Both the position numbers and the translations under genes were made by a program. Shown piece after piece: positions 1 to 7,653 of a stretch of DNA of 10,949 nucleotides (position 1 is the stretch's first letter; the number at the start of each line of letters is the position of its first letter). The stretch comes from Chitinophagaceae bacterium UBA3961 (GTDB lineage: Bacteria > Bacteroidota > Bacteroidia > Chitinophagales > Chitinophagaceae), in assembly GCA_002385265.1 (NCBI GenBank), contig DGDD01000162.1:1-10949 (forward strand), read 5' to 3'. The notes under the pieces were generated by a model that worked only from the letters and a program-made list of their open reading frames with translations, ran no database searches and was not told where the DNA came from.

Positions 1-1087
1 AAGCAATATGGTTTACCTTCAAATTTGACTCAAACTGCACTTCTATGTTACATTTCTTACTAAATTCTAAGAGTTTTGAATTCACAGATTCACGGAGTCC
101 TAAGTCGGCCAAAATAGTTTGATGCAACTCTTTTGATATTACTCTAAGTTTTTGAATGGAGTTCGATAACTGCGAAGTAGCTCGTTCAATGCTTTCTTTT
201 GTTTGAACTTCTTTCGTTCTATCAAAAGTCATAGAAAGTAACAATTTCAATGATGCAAGTTCTTGACTTAGATCTTCGTGGATCTCTCTAGCAATCTTTT
301 GCTTTTCTTTTTCTCTCACAGATTCTAAATGTATTGCTAAGGATCGAATTTCTTCCTGAGTTTTAAGCAATGCTTTTTCTTGTTCTTTCAAACGGGTTAT
401 ATCCACCCCCATACCAACTAAACAAGGAATGCCGTCATATTCTGTTTGGATTCCGGTAAGAAAATAGACCGGACGAGCTCCTGATTTAGTTTTCATTGGA
501 GCTTCGGCATCGGCAACCCCGTCTATAAATGTTTTCTCAATTCTGCTTTGAATATAGGCTTTGTCGCTATCGTCAAAAAAGTCTAAGGGGTGCATTTCAG
601 AAATTTCTGATCCACTATACCCTGTTACTTTTTCAAAGTTGCTATTCCAACGGAGAATTTTCCCTGTGTGGTCAAAGAAGTAAAATATACCCGGAATACT
701 TTGGATGATGGCTTGAATAAAATGCGTTTCTTGTGATGAATTCTCGCGAAAGAATACACAGAATATTTGTTCGTCCTCTAATTGCATGGGTATCACAGAA
801 AAACTTACCGGAAAGATCTTTCCGGTTTTGGTTTCTGCTCGCGCAGCACCTGAAGTGGCTTTCGCATTCGTGATGATTTGTGTAACCACTTCTATGTGTT
901 GGGCGCGGTCTTCCAAAGGGATAATTATTTCAGGTAAGAATTTACCATCAACCTCTTCAAATTTCCAACCGAATAGATCTTCCGCTGCTTTGTTCCAAAA
1001 CAAACAGGTTCCATTCGATCTGATGCTGATTACAGCATCGGTCATATCATTAAAAAACGGTCTTAAATTAAACGGGGCCAAATTCAT
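1..1087 (-). CDS. Soluble PAS-PAS-HisKA_3 sensor histidine kinase, 3' end outside window
   Basis: The 362 residues visible form the N-terminal part of a two-component sensor kinase. Two PAS-type sensing domains lie at about residues 10-115 and 122-232; the second ends in the usual GMGVDITRLKEQE exit into a helix. A HisKA_3 dimerisation and phosphoacceptor region follows at about 250-330, with the H-box EKQKIAREIHEDLSQ and His270 as the probable phosphorylated residue. The downstream ILADLGLRES segment is also typical of the family. Families with this H-box normally pair with a LuxR/NarL-type response regulator; none is in the window. The ATP-binding domain would lie beyond position 1. There is no transmembrane segment or signal peptide, so the protein is probably cytoplasmic. 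The residue after the histidine is Glu rather than the usual Asp, a conservative change. The ATG at 1087 was chosen because an in-frame TAA lies 16 codons upstream with no other ATG between. The signal sensed is unknown. Confidence 0.9.
   Translation of the reverse strand, partial: MNLAPFNLRPFFNDMTDAVISIRSNGTCLFWNKAAEDLFGWKFEEVDGKFLPEIIIPLEDRAQHIEVVTQIITNAKATSGAARAETKTGKIFPVSFSVIPMQLEDEQIFCVFFRENSSQETHFIQAIIQSIPGIFYFFDHTGKILRWNSNFEKVTGYSGSEISEMHPLDFFDDSDKAYIQSRIEKTFIDGVADAEAPMKTKSGARPVYFLTGIQTEYDGIPCLVGMGVDITRLKEQEKALLKTQEEIRSLAIHLESVREKEKQKIAREIHEDLSQELASLKLLLSMTFDRTKEVQTKESIERATSQLSNSIQKLRVISKELHQTILADLGLRESVNSKLLEFSKKCNIEVQFESNLKVNHIA
807..826. repeat. Perfect 20-bp palindrome inside the kinase gene
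   Basis: ACCGGAAAGATCTTTCCGGT reads the same on both strands with no mismatch and no spacer. It lies within the first PAS domain and encodes the end of a K-T-G-K-I-F-P-V stretch, which resembles the common PAS motif K-x-G-x-x-F-P-V. It may be a protein-binding site or simply a result of codon choice in a conserved motif. Confidence 0.5.
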
Positions 1088-1169
1088 AACAATAGCTTGA
1101 GTTGGTGATTCAAATAGTGGCAAGAAAGCTTATGGTGTGTCCCCAAGGTGCATCTTTAATTTGCCTTAT

Positions 1170-1193
1170 AAATCAGAAATTCTTTCTTGATTT
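1170..1193. repeat. AT-rich inverted repeat with one bulge
   Basis: AAATCAGAAA (1170-1179) can pair with TTTCTTGATTT (1183-1193) around a three-base loop, leaving one unpaired base. It lies about 83 bases upstream of the kinase start, on either strand a position for a leader or operator rather than for a terminator. The stem is nearly all A:T, so it may be chance. Confidence 0.25.
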
Positions 1194-1316
1194 TCAGCCA
1201 TTTCTATTATATAAATTCATAATTTGAGAGACATACGCTGTAATTTATAACGGCTTATCCAACTATTCTGTCTTTATTTATATTGTTTTTAATAGATTTA
1301 AGTGACGACTCTTAGT

Positions 1317-1334
1317 TGGAAGGTAAGACTTCCA
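1317..1334. repeat. 6-bp stem, 6-base loop inverted repeat
   Basis: TGGAAG (1317-1322) and CTTCCA (1329-1334) are perfect inverted copies around GTAAGA. It lies 77-94 bases upstream of the first gene of the plus-strand operon. No U-run follows. It could be a hairpin in the leader or an operator. Confidence 0.25.
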
Positions 1335-1353
1335 TTCAACTTTAAAAGTATTA

Positions 1354-1367
1354 TTGACTGAAGTCAA
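1354..1367. promoter_or_regulatory. Dyad TTGACT-GA-AGTCAA, possible operator
   Basis: Two perfect six-base half-sites are separated by two bases, centred about 50 bases upstream of the ATG at 1411. This is the spacing and position expected of a dimeric repressor or activator site for the downstream operon. The dyad starts with TTG, which could serve as a start codon adding 19 residues to the PLP enzyme, but the ATG at 1411 gives a normal signal-like N-terminus and is preferred. No binding protein can be named. Confidence 0.3.
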
Positions 1368-1410
1368 GAGCCTAAACAATGTATTAGTGTTTTTTAACAT
1401 ACTATCTAAC

Positions 1411-2679
1411 ATGAACAAACGTTTTTTCCTAAAATCACTTGCACTTACCGGGTTTACTTTTCCGGCATTCGAAAACATCACTGCAGCGTTGCATGATAAA
1501 AAGCATCTTCCTGCCACTCAAATAGCTCAAGATGAAAATTTTTGGGAAGCAATTCGCAAAGGATATCGGATCAAACCAGACTATATTAATTTGGAAAATG
1601 GCTACTATTGCTTTCAACCCGAAGAAATACTTGAAGCATTCATTAAGAATGTTCGTGAAGTAAACTATCAAGGGTCTTATTATATGAGAACGGTGCAATG
1701 GGATAATAAGAAAAAGGCTGCTGCAGCACTTGCTAAAATAGCAGGGTGTAACTCAGATGAAATAATCATTACAAGAAATACTACTGAATCACTTGATACC
1801 ATTATAGGTGGACTTGCTTGGAAGGAAGGTGATGAAGCTGTGATGGCAGAGCAAGACTATGGAGCGATGCTTGATATGTTTAAACAAATTGCTAGGCGTC
1901 ATGGAGTAGTCAACAAGATCATTTCAGTACCCAATCATCCGGCTAGCGACGAAGAGATTGTAGCCCTATATGAAGCGGCCATTACCCCGAAAACGAAACT
2001 GTTGATGGTTTGCCACATGATCAATATTACCGGTCATATTCTGCCTGTTCAAAAAATTGCAGATATGGCTCACAAACACGGTGTGAAAGTACTGGTTGAT
2101 GGAGCACATGCCTTTGCTCATATTCAATATGATATCCCAAGTTTACACTGCGACTTTTACGGAGCATCCTTACATAAATGGTTAAGTGTACCACTTGGGG
2201 CAGGTATACTATATGTGAACAAGAATAGTATTCCTGATCCTTGGCCTTTAATTGCAGACGGAGATTCTAAACCATTGACAGATATTTATCGACTCAATCA
2301 TACAGGAACGCACCCTGTACATACCGACTTAACGATACTCAATGCAATCGATTTTTATTACAAGTTAGGCCCGGAAAGAAAAGAAGCTCGATTGCGGTAC
2401 TTACAACAGTATTGGACTTCTAAGCTACGAAAAGTGAAAAATGTTGCAGTGAATACACCTGCAGATGTTGAGCGTTCTTGTGGTATCGCTAATGTTGGGA
2501 TTATAGGAATAAAACCGGGCTTACTAGCTGAGCGCTTGTTGAAAGAATACAAAATTTATACAGTTGCAATAGACTATGCGAATGTACACGGTTGTAGAAT
2601 TACTCCTAATATTTATACTACAACAGCTGAATTGGATCAACTAGTGAAAGCAATTACTGAAATGGCAAAAGCGGTTTAA
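1411..2679 (+). CDS. Class V-fold PLP-dependent aminotransferase / isopenicillin-N-epimerase-like enzyme with signal-like N-terminus
   Basis: A 422-residue fold-type I PLP enzyme of the class V aminotransferase, cysteine desulfurase and isopenicillin N epimerase superfamily. The N-terminal region NRAxES-like loop appears as TRNTTESLDT. VDGAHAFAHI carries the PLP-ring Asp (residue 230), and GASLHKWLSVPLGAG carries the probable Schiff-base lysine (residue 256). The substrate cannot be read from sequence. The N-terminus MNKRFFLKSLALTGFTFPA resembles the Tat-type leaders (RRxFLK) of many Bacteroidota enzymes, but the first Arg is replaced by Lys, so export is uncertain. The ATG at 1411 is preferred over the upstream TTG at 1354, which would bury this leader behind 19 extra residues. 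Its stop codon abuts the next gene's ATG without a spare base, and hutI and hutG follow, so it is probably the first gene of their operon. A link to histidine breakdown is inferred only from position. Confidence 0.88.
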   Translation: MNKRFFLKSLALTGFTFPAFENITAALHDKKHLPATQIAQDENFWEAIRKGYRIKPDYINLENGYYCFQPEEILEAFIKNVREVNYQGSYYMRTVQWDNKKKAAAALAKIAGCNSDEIIITRNTTESLDTIIGGLAWKEGDEAVMAEQDYGAMLDMFKQIARRHGVVNKIISVPNHPASDEEIVALYEAAITPKTKLLMVCHMINITGHILPVQKIADMAHKHGVKVLVDGAHAFAHIQYDIPSLHCDFYGASLHKWLSVPLGAGILYVNKNSIPDPWPLIADGDSKPLTDIYRLNHTGTHPVHTDLTILNAIDFYYKLGPERKEARLRYLQQYWTSKLRKVKNVAVNTPADVERSCGIANVGIIGIKPGLLAERLLKEYKIYTVAIDYANVHGCRITPNIYTTTAELDQLVKAITEMAKAV

Positions 2680-3123
2680 ATGAGATCGGTATTCTTGATA
2701 GTGATTTTTATTTCCCTGTTTGCAATTTCTTCCTATTCTCAAACAAAAAATGTGGAAGCAGTAAAAAACTGGGGGGCTGTTTTTATTCCTTCAGGCAACT
2801 ATTTTTGGAATGCTGCCGAGAAACAATTACTTCAAGTGATGGATGAGCAAAAACTTGCTGAAGTTAAAACTTTTTCAGTTTTATGCAACTGGCCCTTTGG
2901 CTTGTTTGAAATTGATGACCTCTTAGACGATGAATACGAGGAGTGGGAAGCGCAAATGAGCAGACTTAATTTCGAAACTATTGCCGCCATTAGGGTAGGA
3001 GCTGCCAATTATTATTTATTGGAGCTGCCTTACCAAAAGAATTTGAATTGGGATAAGCGTTATTTTTGGAAGAAGAGCCTCTATTTTTTCTTTCAAGATA
3101 AATACCTCAAACTAAGCAATTAA
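2680..3123 (+). CDS. Small secreted protein of unknown function
   Basis: 147 residues that I cannot assign to a family. The N-terminus MRSVFLIVIFISLFAISSYS is a good Sec signal peptide, with cleavage likely just before or after Gln21, so the mature part of about 126 residues should be periplasmic or outside the cell. There is no lipobox cysteine near the cleavage site. The mature chain is rich in aromatics, with six Trp (31, 43, 71, 89, 124, 130), a single Cys (69), an acidic stretch at 78-90 and a basic aromatic C-terminal end. The ATG directly follows the TAA of the PLP enzyme gene, and hutI begins four bases after its stop, so it is very probably co-transcribed and translationally coupled with both. 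Spacing and the clear signal peptide make it a real gene; its role is unknown. Confidence 0.8.
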   Translation: MRSVFLIVIFISLFAISSYSQTKNVEAVKNWGAVFIPSGNYFWNAAEKQLLQVMDEQKLAEVKTFSVLCNWPFGLFEIDDLLDDEYEEWEAQMSRLNFETIAAIRVGAANYYLLELPYQKNLNWDKRYFWKKSLYFFFQDKYLKLSN

Positions 3124-3127
3124 AAGC

Positions 3128-4366
3128 GTGAGCTACAAATTATTGATCAATATAGGACAGTTGGTGGGGGTGTCTTCCACTCAAAATCCGCTTCGTGGAA
3201 ATGATCTCAAGAATCTGAGTATTATAGAAAATGCTTGGCTCTTAGTTGAGAACGATCGCATTCACTCTTTTGGTTCTATGCAGCAAATGACGGTTGTTGT
3301 AAAACCGGAGCAGGTGATCGATATCAATCAGCAGACGATACTGCCTACTTGGGTAGACAGTCATACTCATTTGGTTTTTGCAGAGAGTAGAGAAGCAGAA
3401 TTCGTACAAAAAATACAAGGAGCTACTTATGCAGAAATTGCAGCAAGTGGAGGAGGAATCTTGAACTCTGCGTCCAAAATCGCTCAAATTGATGAAGAAG
3501 AGCTCTATGAACGTTCGCAAATTCGGTTGAATGAATTGATCAAACTTGGTACAGGTGCAATTGAGATAAAGTCAGGATATGGTTTGAGCACTGAGGCTGA
3601 ATTAAAGATGCTGCGCGTGATCAAACGTTTGAAGGAAGTGAATGATATCCCAATAAAGGCAACGTTTTTAGGTGCGCATGCTTACCCACTTAAGTTCAAA
3701 GAAAATCATTCAGCTTATATAGATCTTATTATTCACGAAATGCTTCCGGAAATTGAGCGGTTGAAATTAGCCGACTATATGGATGTTTTTTGCGAAAAAG
3801 GATTTTTTGAAATAGAGGAATCTCGCAGGCTATTAAATGCAGGGTTGAAACATGGGCTAGTTCCAAAAATTCATGCCAATCAGCTCAATTGTTTTGGTGC
3901 TGTAGAGTTGGGAGTTGAACTAGGGGCGGTATCAGTTGACCATCTTGAGTCGATGGACGATGCTTCAATTAAAACACTTGGTGGTAGTACTACTATTGGG
4001 ACACTCCTTCCCGGCGCTGCCTATTTTTTACGAATGAGCTATCCACCTGCACGCGATTTGATAAATGCCGGGGCAGTGCTCGCCTTGGCATCAGATTTCA
4101 ACCCGGGGTCTTGTCCAAGCGGTAATATGAACCAAATGGTGTCGATGGCTTGTATTCAAATGAAATTATTACCTTCTGAAGCCATCAATGCTGCTACCAT
4201 TAATGGGGCTTTTGCTATGGGAGTTCATCAGGAAGTGGGAAGCATTGCTGTAGGCAAAAAAGCCAATCTTATTTTATATGCTAAAATGCCGTCTTTGTCG
4301 TATATTCCTTATTCATTTGGCTCTAATTTAATAGAAGCCGTCATGATTAGTGGTTCCTTCATCTAA
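3128..4366 (+). CDS. hutI: Imidazolonepropionase
   Basis: HutI (EC 3.5.2.7) hydrolyses 4-imidazolone-5-propanoate to N-formimino-L-glutamate, the third step of histidine breakdown, in the cytoplasm. The 412 residues match the usual length for the family. Metal and catalytic positions of this amidohydrolase are present: the H-x-H pair in DSHTHLVF (His79, His81), His184 in LGAHAYP, His249 in KIHANQ, Asp271-His272 in VDHLES, and Asp323 in ASDFNPGS. The C-terminal IPYSFGSN is also characteristic. The start is a GTG preceded by an A-rich stretch, four bases after the stop of the small secreted protein; it gives the normal N-terminus for the family. hutG follows nine bases later. HutH and HutU, which would supply the substrate, are not in the window. 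Confidence 0.96.
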   Translation: MSYKLLINIGQLVGVSSTQNPLRGNDLKNLSIIENAWLLVENDRIHSFGSMQQMTVVVKPEQVIDINQQTILPTWVDSHTHLVFAESREAEFVQKIQGATYAEIAASGGGILNSASKIAQIDEEELYERSQIRLNELIKLGTGAIEIKSGYGLSTEAELKMLRVIKRLKEVNDIPIKATFLGAHAYPLKFKENHSAYIDLIIHEMLPEIERLKLADYMDVFCEKGFFEIEESRRLLNAGLKHGLVPKIHANQLNCFGAVELGVELGAVSVDHLESMDDASIKTLGGSTTIGTLLPGAAYFLRMSYPPARDLINAGAVLALASDFNPGSCPSGNMNQMVSMACIQMKLLPSEAINAATINGAFAMGVHQEVGSIAVGKKANLILYAKMPSLSYIPYSFGSNLIEAVMISGSFI

Positions 4367-4375
4367 ACTCTGTTT

Positions 4376-5425
4376 ATGCAGCACTTCAAATTCTACCAAA
4401 AAGAGGACGTTTTGTCGTTAACCAAGATCAGAAGATTTGAAACAAAATTGGGGGAACGAGTGCACACCTCACATTCCGCTGCCGAGTTTGAAGCCGCTAT
4501 AAAAAACCCGGAAGTGAAATTTGTTCTTTTCGGAATTCCGGAAGACTTGGGAGTGCGAGGTAATGATGGAGTAGGGGGTGCCGATTCTGCTTGGATTCCT
4601 TTTCTGTTTTCTTTTCTAAATACACAAAGCAACGACTTTTTAGAAGGAAGCGAAATCTTAGTTGCCGGTCATTTCGACTTCGGTGATCTCAAATATTTAA
4701 TAGAACAGAATGCTTCGAGTTTCGATGAAAAGAAAGACGCCTATCGTCACGCCGTTCAAACCATTGATGAAGAAGTTGAAAAACTAACAAAAACCATTAC
4801 TCAGGCTCAGAAAATACCTGTTGCCATCGGTGGAGGGCACAACAACGCATACCCTCTAATTAAAGGTGCGGCTAAGGGCTGGCACAAAGCAGGTGTATTG
4901 CAACTGGCACAGTTAAATGTTGTAAACCTAGATGCTCACACTGATTTTAGACCGGCAGAAGGCCGACACAGTGGCAACCCCTTTCGTTACGCTGAAGAAG
5001 ATGGATACCTCCAGAAGTATTGTGTAGTGGGCGTTCAAGAAAATTATCTTCCTCAAAATGTTTGGACAGATTTTGTGAACAATCCTTTTCTTGATATGGT
5101 GACTTTTGAAGATATTTTCCTTCATGAAAAAAGGAACTTTATTCAAGCCGTGGGGCATGCCATCAGTTTTACCGACGATAATTTGATTGGAGTGGAGCTG
5201 GATCTAGACATCGTGGAAAACACTTTAACCAGTGCTCAAACACCTTCAGGTATTTCAAGTGTTCATGCTCGTCAATACATCAATATGGTGGCCGCTCAAG
5301 CCAAGCCCGCCTATTTACACATTGCCGAAGGCGCTTCACAATTAACCGACGGACGAAAGTCGGAAACTACAGGAAAACTAATTAGTTATTTGGTAAGGGA
5401 TTTTATCAAAGCCTTTGCTCACTAA
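4376..5425 (+). CDS. hutG: Formimidoylglutamase, arginase family
   Basis: A 349-residue ureohydrolase (arginase/agmatinase) family protein, predicted to hydrolyse N-formimino-L-glutamate to L-glutamate and formamide (EC 3.5.3.8), the last step of one branch of histidine breakdown. The binuclear manganese ligands are all visible: His155 in AIGGGHN, Asp186, His188 and Asp190 in LDAHTDFRP, and Asp276 and Asp278 in GVELDLDI. The assignment as HutG, rather than arginase or agmatinase, rests on its place nine bases behind hutI; sequence alone gives the family. Formamide is the expected by-product, in contrast to pathways that use a formimidoyltransferase. The gene ends in a four-base overlap with the stop codon of the convergent phospholipase gene, which leaves no room for a terminator between them. 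Confidence 0.93.
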   Translation: MQHFKFYQKEDVLSLTKIRRFETKLGERVHTSHSAAEFEAAIKNPEVKFVLFGIPEDLGVRGNDGVGGADSAWIPFLFSFLNTQSNDFLEGSEILVAGHFDFGDLKYLIEQNASSFDEKKDAYRHAVQTIDEEVEKLTKTITQAQKIPVAIGGGHNNAYPLIKGAAKGWHKAGVLQLAQLNVVNLDAHTDFRPAEGRHSGNPFRYAEEDGYLQKYCVVGVQENYLPQNVWTDFVNNPFLDMVTFEDIFLHEKRNFIQAVGHAISFTDDNLIGVELDLDIVENTLTSAQTPSGISSVHARQYINMVAAQAKPAYLHIAEGASQLTDGRKSETTGKLISYLVRDFIKAFAH

Positions 5426-7644
5426 AAGTTGATTCCGAAATTAATATAAGAACTGAATTTCGAAGATTGATCATTGAACTGAAAACTCAATTCTAACGGA
5501 CCCAACGCCGTATTGTATCCAACACTTAAAGCGTGACCAGATAAAAACTCAGGCTTTTGCAGTAGGTTGTTTTGGCTAATGAAGTTATTGACCAAAGCAT
5601 TTGTTCTCGCTGCAAAATACAAATTCGTATTCGCGTTTACTCTCAAACCTGCTTGAAGCGCTCCTACACTTGGAGTGAAAAAGCTTCCTTCTTCCAATCC
5701 AACAAAAACAATTTGATTTCTGAAGGTTCTAACCATTCCACCAATTACAAAATCATTAAAGATGTTTTGCGCATAGTTGAAGTTTACACCCCCTTGAAAC
5801 ATCAATGAAAATACAGATCGTTTGCCTAGAGGAGTGTACAATTCAAAATTGGCCATCAAGCGCTGGTAGTTGTTAAAGCTAATTCCTAAAGAATCTTTAT
5901 TTAATGGAATTCCATTTTGTGTGATCGTAACATCCGCTCTTTGATTGAATATATAGCCAAGTTCGGTTTCCAATTTTAAACCTTTTTTAGGCAAAGTTGG
6001 TCTGTCTAAGGTATTTACTTTCCAATACAAAAAGTGTGTAAAGAAGTGATTATCGCCGTTAAACTGAATGGCGGTTTCAATTGAAGGTTGTAATTCTGTT
6101 GATTCGTACCTTATGCCGGTTCCAACTGTATACGATCGATTGCGCGAATATTGAATTTTAAGATTTGACTGTGTGTAATAATTCTTGTATTCCCCCGTCT
6201 TTTTAAAATTGGTGTAGGCAGGAAAAATGAGATTTTCAAATTGAATATCAGCAATTGCAGCAACATTTTTTCCGCGACCTAAATATTGTAAATGTTCGCC
6301 TTTCAATCGAAAGCGTTCACCAAAATTTAGTGTTAAGTAAGAGCGAGAACTTGCTGTAAAAAAATTGCGTGAAGTAATGTTGGCTAAAACACTGATACCG
6401 GTAAACTTGTTGTAATGCAACCCTATTTTGGCAAAAGTTTCGGGGTTCTCTATTACGTCAAAAATGATTCGCGCGCCATGGTTTTCATCCGGATTAAGGG
6501 TATAGGTTATTTTGTTATAATAACGCGTTCCAAAAGCTTTGCGAATCATGTTGTTCAATTTCGCAGCCGTGTAATAGCGATTGTCGTAATAACCTACCAT
6601 ATGAGCGAAAAATGCCGGAGTTGTTCTTTCCAAGCCATGTATTTCAATGCTGGTAAGTTTTACTGAATCTGTGAACGACGGGCGAATTATCTTACTTTGT
6701 TCGGTTTCACCGTATTGCGCATTGATAGAATCGGCCAGATGTTTGAAGATCGGATACAGGCGTCGGCCTTCTTCAATTCCAAGTCGAAGAATTTCATCCG
6801 ATTTATTAAAACTGGCTGTATTGTAGTTTTCAATGGGAAGCGGCAAATACAAATCACAATCCTTTATTTGTATTTTTAGGTCTTCAGCTTCTTTAAAGAA
6901 GGCGATCTGCAATAATACTTGCAAAGCGTTGTTCACGCGTTCTTTGGGCAATAGACCGGTGGAAACATTGCTTCCAATAACATAATCGGCGCCCATTTCA
7001 CGAACATCCTTCACCGGAAAATTTCTGACCACTCCTCCATCAACCAATTTCTTTCCATTGTTCTCAACCGCCGTAAATACGGTAGGTATGGCCATACTGG
7101 AACGAATGGCAGTTACTATATCCCCTTTGTCTAGTACTACTGCTTCTCCTGTTGCAACATCCGCTGCAATACATTTAAAAGGAATCGGGAGCTTGCTAAA
7201 GTCTTTGATCTGATATACATGAAAAAATAATTCAGAGAACTTCAACCATAATTCTTCACTCTCTAACACGCCACTTGGTAAACGAAAACGATTGTTGATC
7301 CAAGGTAATTCCACCCCATATTTGCCGTATTCACTTTTCTCTTCCATTACTTGTGCACGAAGCGAAGAGGCATTCGTTAATAGTAATTCCCAATCTAATC
7401 TCTTGGCAATTTGTTCAAGTTGGTCGGCCGAATAGCCCGAAGCATAGAGGGCACCTACGATGCTACCCATGCTGGTACCCGTGATATAGTCGATCTTGAG
7501 CCCTGCAGAATCAATGGCTTTTAAGATACCAATATGGGCCAATCCTTTTGCTCCTCCGCCACTGAGCGTTAGCCCAATTTTAGGACGTTGCCCCATAGCT
7601 TCAAATGAAAAGAGTAGGAGCGCAGCGAAAAGGAATTGCTTCAT
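5422..7644 (-). CDS. Patatin-like phospholipase with POTRA domain and outer-membrane beta-barrel
   Basis: A 740-residue protein resembling the patatin-barrel fusions typified by Pseudomonas PlpD (type Vd secretion). Residues 1-19 form a Sec signal peptide ending in AMGQ. A patatin domain covers about 22-230, with the oxyanion glycine loop SGGGAKG (residues 28-34), nucleophile Ser58 in GTSMG, and the dyad partner Asp202 in DGGVVRNFP. A POTRA-like segment lies at about 330-402 (SIEIHGLERTTPAFF through FDVIENPE), then a BamA/Omp85-type barrel from about 403 to the end, finishing in SYINFGINF with a terminal Phe, as in outer-membrane barrel signals. The lipase domain probably acts on lipids at the cell surface or in the periplasm; the substrate is unknown. 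Its ATG is nine bases behind the ABC-F gene, so they should share a transcript. Confidence 0.93.
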   Translation of the reverse strand: MKQFLFAALLLFSFEAMGQRPKIGLTLSGGGAKGLAHIGILKAIDSAGLKIDYITGTSMGSIVGALYASGYSADQLEQIAKRLDWELLLTNASSLRAQVMEEKSEYGKYGVELPWINNRFRLPSGVLESEELWLKFSELFFHVYQIKDFSKLPIPFKCIAADVATGEAVVLDKGDIVTAIRSSMAIPTVFTAVENNGKKLVDGGVVRNFPVKDVREMGADYVIGSNVSTGLLPKERVNNALQVLLQIAFFKEAEDLKIQIKDCDLYLPLPIENYNTASFNKSDEILRLGIEEGRRLYPIFKHLADSINAQYGETEQSKIIRPSFTDSVKLTSIEIHGLERTTPAFFAHMVGYYDNRYYTAAKLNNMIRKAFGTRYYNKITYTLNPDENHGARIIFDVIENPETFAKIGLHYNKFTGISVLANITSRNFFTASSRSYLTLNFGERFRLKGEHLQYLGRGKNVAAIADIQFENLIFPAYTNFKKTGEYKNYYTQSNLKIQYSRNRSYTVGTGIRYESTELQPSIETAIQFNGDNHFFTHFLYWKVNTLDRPTLPKKGLKLETELGYIFNQRADVTITQNGIPLNKDSLGISFNNYQRLMANFELYTPLGKRSVFSLMFQGGVNFNYAQNIFNDFVIGGMVRTFRNQIVFVGLEEGSFFTPSVGALQAGLRVNANTNLYFAARTNALVNNFISQNNLLQKPEFLSGHALSVGYNTALGPLELSFQFNDQSSKFSSYINFGINF

Positions 7645-7653
7645 GTGATTTTT

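Larger units (their letters stand above)
1088..1410. other. Divergent intergenic region between kinase and PLP-enzyme operon
   Basis: About 320 AT-rich bases separate the kinase start (minus) from the first gene of the hut-containing operon (plus). Both operons should be expressed from here. I found no good TAnnTTTG box on either strand, so the promoters are not located. No coding region, tRNA or convincing terminator is visible. The region holds three small inverted repeats, listed separately, and a second copy of the 10-base string AAATTCATAA (1213-1222) that also covers the kinase start codon (1080-1089). Confidence 0.6.

Noticed and set aside
786..1100. 104-residue open frame on the plus strand
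   Set aside because: It is antisense to the PAS domain of the kinase, which has clear family motifs. The frame shows no recognisable motif.
1354..1410. TTG start that would lengthen the PLP enzyme by 19 residues
   Set aside because: The added residues precede a normal signal-like N-terminus beginning at the ATG at 1411, and the TTG is part of an operator-like dyad.
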